NCBI GenBank assembly: GCA_910577525.1
Contig: CAJTLI010000030.1
Location: forward strand, 1 to 27,393
Direction: 5' to 3'
Length of the DNA: 27,393 nucleotides
Source: an uncultured Oscillospiraceae bacterium
GTDB lineage: Bacteria; Bacillota; Clostridia; Oscillospirales; Oscillospiraceae
Made by a program: the position numbers and the translations under genes. Each line of letters starts with the position of its first letter. Position 1 is the stretch's first letter. Shown here in pieces: positions 21,900 to 27,393 of the stretch. The notes below the pieces were generated by a model, which was given only the letters and a program-made list of their open reading frames with translations, was not told the origin of the DNA and did no database searches.

Positions 21900-22826
21900 A
21901 TGGTCGCATACACGACTGGCCCCCCTTACCGGCACTTCACGGCCTCGGAGATCGACGCCGCCAACGACACGGACCTGCCTGACCTGCTGGCCTCCCTGGG
22001 CTACCAGGTCAGGCGCGTCGGCAGCTACTACTCCACCAGGGAGATGGACAGCCTGCGGATCAAAGACCGGCGCATCTGGTTCCGCAACTCGGAAAACACC
22101 GGCGGCGACGCCGTCGCATTCGTACAGCATTTCCACGGAATGTCGTTCCCCGAGGCCGTCCGCTATCTGCTGGCGTTCAACGGCTATTCCGTGGATTCCC
22201 CTGCTCCCATTCCCAGGCAGAGAAGCAGGCCGCCTCCCCAACGGGGGCGGCCTGCTTTCGTCCTTCCCCCGCCCAACGGCGACAACGAACGAGTGCGCGC
22301 CTATTTGCGGGGACGCGGTATCGCCCCCGGCGTCATCGACGATTTTATCAACATGGGCCTGCTCTACGAGGACGCCAAACACCACAACTGCGTGTTCGTA
22401 GGGCGTGACGGGGCCGGGAAGCCCGTGTTCGCCGCCAAGCGGGGCACCTGCGACAGCGTACCGTTCCGGGGCGACGTGGCCGGCAGCGACAAGCGGATTG
22501 CCTTCCGCGTACCCTGTAACCCCGCGCTGGATCGGGTGGCGGCATTCGAGGCTCCCATCGACCTCATGAGCTGGTTCACGCTCCATGGACAATGCGGCGC
22601 CGTGGCCCTCTGCGGCCTGTATGACGGCCCTCTGGAGACGTACCTGGCAGATTATCCGCATATCAGGCGGATTCTTCTCTACCTGGATGCCGACGGGCCG
22701 GGGCGCGAGGCCGCCGGGAAGCTCAGAGAAAAGTACCGGGGCCTCGGCTATGGGGTGGAGAAGCAGTTCCCGCCGTCCGGGAAGGATTGGAACGAATTTC
22801 TTCAACAACGCGTGAAGGAGCGGTGA
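21900..22826 (+). CDS. DUF3991/Toprim primase-like protein
   Basis: 308 residues. The N-terminal part (about 24-95) follows the CHC2-like/DUF3991 primase domain (DLPDLLASLGYQVRRVGSYY, FRNSENTGGDAVAFVQHFHG) but has none of the zinc-binding cysteines. After a proline-rich linker comes the DUF3991 core (VRAYLRGRGIAPGVIDDFIN). The Toprim domain has the conserved Glu217 in FEAPIDLMSW and Asp263/Asp265 in LYLDADGPG, and ends KDWNEFL. Such proteins are thought to make primers or handle DNA ends during ICE transfer. Its start abuts the stop of the coiled-coil gene. Confidence 0.85.
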   Translation: MVAYTTGPPYRHFTASEIDAANDTDLPDLLASLGYQVRRVGSYYSTREMDSLRIKDRRIWFRNSENTGGDAVAFVQHFHGMSFPEAVRYLLAFNGYSVDSPAPIPRQRSRPPPQRGRPAFVLPPPNGDNERVRAYLRGRGIAPGVIDDFINMGLLYEDAKHHNCVFVGRDGAGKPVFAAKRGTCDSVPFRGDVAGSDKRIAFRVPCNPALDRVAAFEAPIDLMSWFTLHGQCGAVALCGLYDGPLETYLADYPHIRRILLYLDADGPGREAAGKLREKYRGLGYGVEKQFPPSGKDWNEFLQQRVKER

Positions 22827-22844
22827 GCCGCTTTGGCGCGGCTC
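22825..22844 (+). other. GC hairpin at the primase stop codon
   Basis: GAGCCGC (22825-22831) and GCGGCTC (22838-22844) pair around TTTGGC. It closely resembles the hairpin at 12099-12114. No T-run follows. Confidence 0.45.
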
Positions 22845-22885
22845 CAAGGGTATTTGTAGAGTTTGAATGGAAAGGAGTGCCGCAG

Positions 22886-25800
22886 ATGGCAGCGAAAGTC
22901 GAAACCTACCGCCAGATGGCGGACCACGCCACGGGGAATCTGACTGCCCAAATCAAGGACTGGTCCAAGTTCCTGATGATGGCGGGGCAATTCTACAAAT
23001 ACAGCTTCCTGGACCAGGTCATGATTTACACCCAGCGCCCTGACGCCACCGCCTGCGCGGAGTTCGACCTCTGGAACCATCGCATGGGCCGCCGCATCCG
23101 GCGCGGCTCTAAAGGAATCGCCCTGCTGCGTTACCGCGACGGCAGGGTATTCCTCCGCTACGTGTTCGACGTGGCCGACACGGAGCGCCGGGAGAACGGC
23201 CGGGACCCCATGCTCTGGCAGTACCGGGACGAGTACGAGAACACGGTCACGGCCCGGCTGGAGGAAGCCTTCGGCGTCCCCGGCAGCAACGGCCTCGCCA
23301 AGCAGCTTATCACCCTGGCTGTGCAGTTCGCGGACGAACACTGGAACGATTTCAAGGATAAAATCATGCTGGCCGTCCATGGCAGCTCCTTGGACGGTCT
23401 GGACGAGGACAACGTCGCCCTGCGCTTCCGCAGCGCCGTCACCGTCAGCCTGTCGTTCCTGCTGCTGGCCCGCTGCGGCTTTGACCTGGACAGCTATTTC
23501 ACCCCGGAGGACTTCGAGTGTATCAGCGAGTTCGACACCCGTGTCACCATCCTGACCCTGGGCAATGCCGTCAACGAGAGCGCCAACGTCATCCTGCGGC
23601 AGGTGGAGCGCGCCGTCAAGGCGCGCATGGCCGGCAGGAGCACCACCCCTCCGGCCCCGGCGCACCAGACGGAGGAACGGAAACCCTTGGAGGATACCAC
23701 GGCGGCGGGCAATGGAAAGCCCGCCGCCGCTTCTGTTTCCCGTCCCAAGCCGGAAGCGCCCCCCGCCGCCTCTGAGCCGCCCCAGGAGGCCCCGGGACAG
23801 CTTGCCATGCCGGGATACTCCGAGCCCGCAACGCCCGCTCCTGGGCCCGTACAGGCCCGGCAGGAGGCCCCCGCCAGGCCAGCCCCTGCGGCCGTTAACT
23901 TCCGCATCACGGACGACGATCTTGGCATTGGAGGCCCCAAGGCCAAGTACGCCGCCAACACCGCCGCCATCCGCGTTTTGAAGGCCGTCGAGGCCGAGGG
24001 GCGCGCCGCGTCCCCCGACGAGCAGGAGGTCCTCTCCCGCTATGTGGGCTGGGGCGGCGTCCCGGACGCCTTCGCGCCTGATAAAGCCGAGTGGGCCAAC
24101 GAGTACGTCGAGCTGAAGGCCCTGCTGACCGGGGACGAGTACGCTTCGGCGCGGGCCAGCACCCTGAACGCCCACTTCACGCCGCCTATCATCATCCGGG
24201 CCATCTACGAGGCCCTGGGCCGCATGGGCTTCCAGTCCGGCAACATCCTGGAGCCCTCCTGCGGCGTGGGCAGCTTCTTCGGCTGCCTGCCGGAGTCCAT
24301 GTCCGCGTCCAGGCTGTACGGCGTGGAGCTGGACGCCATCTCCGGCCGCATCGCCCAACAGCTCTACCCCAAGGCCAACATCGTGGTGAGGGGCTATGAG
24401 CACAGCGCGTACCCCAAGGACTTCTTTGACGCCGCCGTCGGCAACGTACCCTTCGGCGATTACAAGGTCAACGACCCCGGATACAACAAGCTGGGCTTCA
24501 CGATCCACAACTATTTCCTCGCCAAGGCCCTGGACCAGCTCCGCCCCGGCGGCGTCATGGCCTTCGTCACCAGCCGCTACACCATGGACGCGAAGGATTC
24601 CACCGTGCGGAAGTACCTGGCGGAGCGCGCCGACCTGCTGGGAGCCATCAGGCTCCCCAACAACGCCTTCAAGGCCAACGCCGGGACGGACGTCGTGGCG
24701 GACATCATCTTTCTTCAGAAGCGGGAGGAACCCAACCCCGCCCTGCCTGACTGGATAAGCGTCATGGAGAACCAGGACGGCTACCCGGTCAACGTCTATT
24801 TCAACGACTACCCGGAGATGGTGCTGGGCTGTCCCGGCTCCGAGAGTACCCGGTACGGCCACGACTACACCGTGCATCCCGCCCCCGGCGCAGACTTGGC
24901 CGAACAGCTGCAAAGGGCCGTCGCCCGCATCTATGGGACGTACCGCGAGGCCGCTCCTACGGAGCCTGGCGACGAGTCCGCCGGTTCCATCCCCGCCGAC
25001 CCCTCCGTGAAGAACTTTTCCTACGCCGTCGTGGACGGCGAGGTCTGGTTCCGCGAGAACTCCGTCATGGTCCGCCCCAAGCTCAACGCCACGGCAAGGG
25101 CCCGCGTCAAGGGCATGGTCGGGCTCCGGGACTGCCTCCAGGAGCTGATCGCGGCGCAGATGGAGCCGGACGCCCCCCTGGACGGCCACCAACGGCGGCT
25201 GAACGCCCTTTACGACGGCTTCACTGGCAGGTACGGCCTCATCAACAGCCGGGGCAACCGCCTGACCTTCAGCCGGGACAACTCCTACTACCTGCTGTGC
25301 TCCCTGGAGGTGCTGGACGACGACGGCAACCTGAAGCGCAAGGCGGACATCTTCACCAAGCGGACAATCCAGAACCGCCAGCCTGTCACCCACGTGGACA
25401 CCGCCCAGGAGGCCCTGGCCGTCTCCATCGGGGAGCGGGCCCGGGTGGACCTGCCCTACATGGCCCAGCTCACCGGCAAAGACGAAAGTACGCTTATCTC
25501 CGATTTGCAGGGCTTGATTTTCAAGGACACCCTAAAGGACGAATGGCAGACCGCCGACGAGTACCTGTCCGGCAACGTCCGCCGCAAGCTCCGGGAAGCC
25601 CAACGGGCGGTGGAGGACGACCCGGCCTACCGGCCCAACGTGGACGCCCTTGCTGCCGCCATCCCCAAGGACTTGGAGGCCAGCGAGATCGAGGTCCGCC
25701 TGGGCGCCACCTGGATCGCCCCGAAGTACATCCAGCAGTTCATGGTCGAGACGTTCCATATGACGAAATACCATCAGGAGCACATTCGGGTCGTGTATGT

Positions 25801-27393
25801 CAAGGCCACGTCGGCATGGTTCATCACCAATAAGGCATGGATCTCCAACGAGGACGTTACCGCGCATACCACATACGGCACCGACCGGCGTAGCGCCTAT
25901 GAGATTTTGGAGGAGTCCCTGAACCTGCGGGACGTGCGGGTCTACGATACCGTTACCGACCCGGACGGGAAGGAACGCCGCGTGCTCAATGCCAAGGCGA
26001 CTACCCTGGCGGCCCAGAAGCAGCAGATGATAAAAGACGCCTTCAGGGACTGGCTCTGGCAGGACCCGGACCGCCGCCGGGAGCTGGTCCGGGTCTATAA
26101 TGACATCATGAACTCCGTAAAACCCCGGGAGTACACCGGCAGCCATATCGTGTTCCATGGCATCAACCCGTCCATCCAGCTCAAGCCCCACCAGCTGGGG
26201 GCCATCGCCCACGTGCTCTACGGCGGCAACACGCTCCTGGCCCACGAGGTCGGGGCCGGGAAGACCTTCGAGATGATCGCGTCGATCATGGAGAGCAAAT
26301 ACCTGGGCCTGTGCTCCAAGGCCATCATGGTCGTGCCCAACCACCTGACCCAGCAGACCGCCGCCGAGTTCCTCCGGCTGTACCCCGCCGCCAACATCCT
26401 GGTCACCACCAAGAGGGACTTCGAGACCGCCCGGCGGAAGAAGTTCTGCGCCCGCATCGCCACCGGCGATTGGGACGCGGTGATCATCGGGCACAGCCAG
26501 TTCGAGAAGATTCCCGTCAGCTATGAACGCCAGAAGAAGATCATCGACGGCCAGATCGACGACATCACTCTCGCCATAGCCGAGGTCAAGGCCAGCAAGG
26601 GCGAAAGGTTTACCGTCAAGCAAATGGAGCGCATGAAGAAGGACCTGGAGACCAAGCTGGAAAAATTAAAAGCCGACTGGAAGAAGGACGGCGTCATCAC
26701 CTTCGAGCAGCTGGGCATCGACATGATGCTGGTGGACGAAAGCGACAACTACAAGAACCTCTTCACGTACACCAAGATGCGCAACGTGGCCGGATTGTCC
26801 ACCGCTGAGGCCCAGAAGTCCACCGATATGTTCACGAAATGCCGCTACCTGGACGAAATCACGGGCGGGCGGGGTATTGTATTCGCCACTGGCACGCCCA
26901 TCAGCAACAGCATGGTAGAGTGCTATACCATCCAGCTGTATCTCCAGTACGACCGCCTGATGGAGATGGGCATGGGCACGTTGGACAGCTGGGCCTCCCG
27001 CTTCGGAGAGACGGTCACGGCCCTGGAGCTTGCCCCCGAGGGCACCGGCTACCGGGCCAGGACCCGCTTCGCCAGGTTCTTCAACCTGCCCGAGCTCATG
27101 TCGATCTTCAAGGAGGTGGCCGACATCAAGACTTCCGACCAGCTGGACCTGCCGACCCCGGAAGTGGAATACCACACTGTTGTCTGCAAGCCCACGGAGC
27201 ACCAGAAGGCCCTGGTAAAAGAGCTCTCCAAGCGGGCCGAGAAGGTCCATTCCGGCAGCGTTGACGCCCATCAGGACAACATGCTGCGCATAACCAGCGA
27301 CGGCAGGAAGCTGGGCCTGGACCAGAGAATCATCAATCCGGCCCTACCCGACGAACCGGGCACCAAAGTCAACCAGTGCGTTGCCAACATCCT
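22886..27393 (+). CDS. Giant DNA methylase-helicase of ICE type (N-terminal 1502 residues, runs off the window)
   Basis: Open from an ATG at 22886 (GGAG site) to the window edge, with no stop. Residues 1-110 form an ArdC-like/DUF1738-type domain (FLDQVMIYTQRPDATACAEF). A Pro/Ala-rich linker runs about 250-340. Next comes the YVGWGGVPDAF motif and a methylase-like domain with motif I ILEPSCGVGSFFG (about 453) and NVPFGDY at 520 in place of NPPY. A helicase domain follows with Walker A EVGAGKT (1121-1127), VDESD (about 1283) in place of DEAH, and the ATGTPISNS motif. Such proteins are hallmarks of clostridial ICEs and may protect or process transferred DNA. NVPF suggests an altered methylase activity. 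Confidence 0.88.
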   Translation, partial: MAAKVETYRQMADHATGNLTAQIKDWSKFLMMAGQFYKYSFLDQVMIYTQRPDATACAEFDLWNHRMGRRIRRGSKGIALLRYRDGRVFLRYVFDVADTERRENGRDPMLWQYRDEYENTVTARLEEAFGVPGSNGLAKQLITLAVQFADEHWNDFKDKIMLAVHGSSLDGLDEDNVALRFRSAVTVSLSFLLLARCGFDLDSYFTPEDFECISEFDTRVTILTLGNAVNESANVILRQVERAVKARMAGRSTTPPAPAHQTEERKPLEDTTAAGNGKPAAASVSRPKPEAPPAASEPPQEAPGQLAMPGYSEPATPAPGPVQARQEAPARPAPAAVNFRITDDDLGIGGPKAKYAANTAAIRVLKAVEAEGRAASPDEQEVLSRYVGWGGVPDAFAPDKAEWANEYVELKALLTGDEYASARASTLNAHFTPPIIIRAIYEALGRMGFQSGNILEPSCGVGSFFGCLPESMSASRLYGVELDAISGRIAQQLYPKANIVVRGYEHSAYPKDFFDAAVGNVPFGDYKVNDPGYNKLGFTIHNYFLAKALDQLRPGGVMAFVTSRYTMDAKDSTVRKYLAERADLLGAIRLPNNAFKANAGTDVVADIIFLQKREEPNPALPDWISVMENQDGYPVNVYFNDYPEMVLGCPGSESTRYGHDYTVHPAPGADLAEQLQRAVARIYGTYREAAPTEPGDESAGSIPADPSVKNFSYAVVDGEVWFRENSVMVRPKLNATARARVKGMVGLRDCLQELIAAQMEPDAPLDGHQRRLNALYDGFTGRYGLINSRGNRLTFSRDNSYYLLCSLEVLDDDGNLKRKADIFTKRTIQNRQPVTHVDTAQEALAVSIGERARVDLPYMAQLTGKDESTLISDLQGLIFKDTLKDEWQTADEYLSGNVRRKLREAQRAVEDDPAYRPNVDALAAAIPKDLEASEIEVRLGATWIAPKYIQQFMVETFHMTKYHQEHIRVVYVKATSAWFITNKAWISNEDVTAHTTYGTDRRSAYEILEESLNLRDVRVYDTVTDPDGKERRVLNAKATTLAAQKQQMIKDAFRDWLWQDPDRRRELVRVYNDIMNSVKPREYTGSHIVFHGINPSIQLKPHQLGAIAHVLYGGNTLLAHEVGAGKTFEMIASIMESKYLGLCSKAIMVVPNHLTQQTAAEFLRLYPAANILVTTKRDFETARRKKFCARIATGDWDAVIIGHSQFEKIPVSYERQKKIIDGQIDDITLAIAEVKASKGERFTVKQMERMKKDLETKLEKLKADWKKDGVITFEQLGIDMMLVDESDNYKNLFTYTKMRNVAGLSTAEAQKSTDMFTKCRYLDEITGGRGIVFATGTPISNSMVECYTIQLYLQYDRLMEMGMGTLDSWASRFGETVTALELAPEGTGYRARTRFARFFNLPELMSIFKEVADIKTSDQLDLPTPEVEYHTVVCKPTEHQKALVKELSKRAEKVHSGSVDAHQDNMLRITSDGRKLGLDQRIINPALPDEPGTKVNQCVANI

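Larger units (their letters stand above)
8813..27393 (+). mobile_element. Left part of a putative integrative conjugative element (ICE)
   Basis: From the tRNA-Val to the window end all genes read rightwards in packed operons typical of clostridial ICEs: SSB, a DUF3991/Toprim primase-like protein, a giant methylase-helicase, a sigma region-2 protein and many small conserved ICE proteins. The left boundary is placed at the tRNA 3' end by inference. It could instead lie between 8.8 and 9.3 kb. Integrase, relaxase and secretion genes are not in the window, so the right end lies outside it. Confidence 0.65.

Noticed and set aside
22802..25393. An 863-codon open frame on the minus strand
   Set aside because: Antisense of the methylase-helicase gene, which has clear conserved motifs; the antisense frame has no recognisable domain.
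1..27393. CRISPR array or insertion sequence
   Set aside because: No regularly spaced repeats and no transposase-like frame were seen; the only long direct repeat is the single pair at 16.1 and 17.0 kb.

Overview
The window looks like a high-GC, Gram-positive-type gut Firmicute chromosome, most likely of the Oscillospiraceae (Flavonifractor/Lawsonibacter-like). The basis is strong AGGAGG ribosome sites, TTGACA-17-TATAAT promoters, an etfB start, a five-gene liv transporter, lipoprotein signals, and a cargo type typical of clostridial integrative conjugative elements (ICEs). The genus is inferred by recognition and was not tested by any search.

Positions 1-8450 are chromosomal and read on the minus strand. 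They hold the first codons of etfB; an operon of two tandem paralogous membrane proteins with a HAAS-like N-terminus followed by a PadR regulator; a complete branched-chain amino acid ABC transporter (livK, livH, livM, livG, livF) behind a consensus promoter; and an SDR-family reductase resembling the EF-P 5-aminopentanone reductases. At 8736-8812, on the plus strand, lies tRNA-Val(GAC) with its own consensus promoter and encoded CCA. It is followed by a perfect 15-bp palindrome and an orphan piece of the C-terminal domain carried by many clostridial RNA methyltransferases. This is the probable junction with a mobile element.

From about 9.1 kb to the right edge everything reads on the plus strand and looks like the left part of an ICE. 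First comes an accessory stretch: a stand-alone gene for a miniature PolC-like protein that has lost the catalytic aspartates, a lipoprotein gene with its own promoter, and a small acidic protein. Next is a long, tightly packed, often overlapping operon: a ClpX-like AAA+ unfoldase that keeps the IGF ClpP-docking tripeptide, SSB, many conserved ICE proteins of unknown function, a sigma-70 region-2-only protein, a DUF3991/Toprim primase-like protein and the start of a giant methylase-helicase protein that runs off the window. One gene inside this operon (16236-16931) is flanked by 82/83-bp direct repeats and looks like an inserted cassette. Relaxase, type IV secretion and integrase genes are not in the window and are presumably further right.

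The three points most worth following are the inactive PolC miniature, the ClpX-like unfoldase that may recruit host ClpP, and the repeat-flanked cassette.
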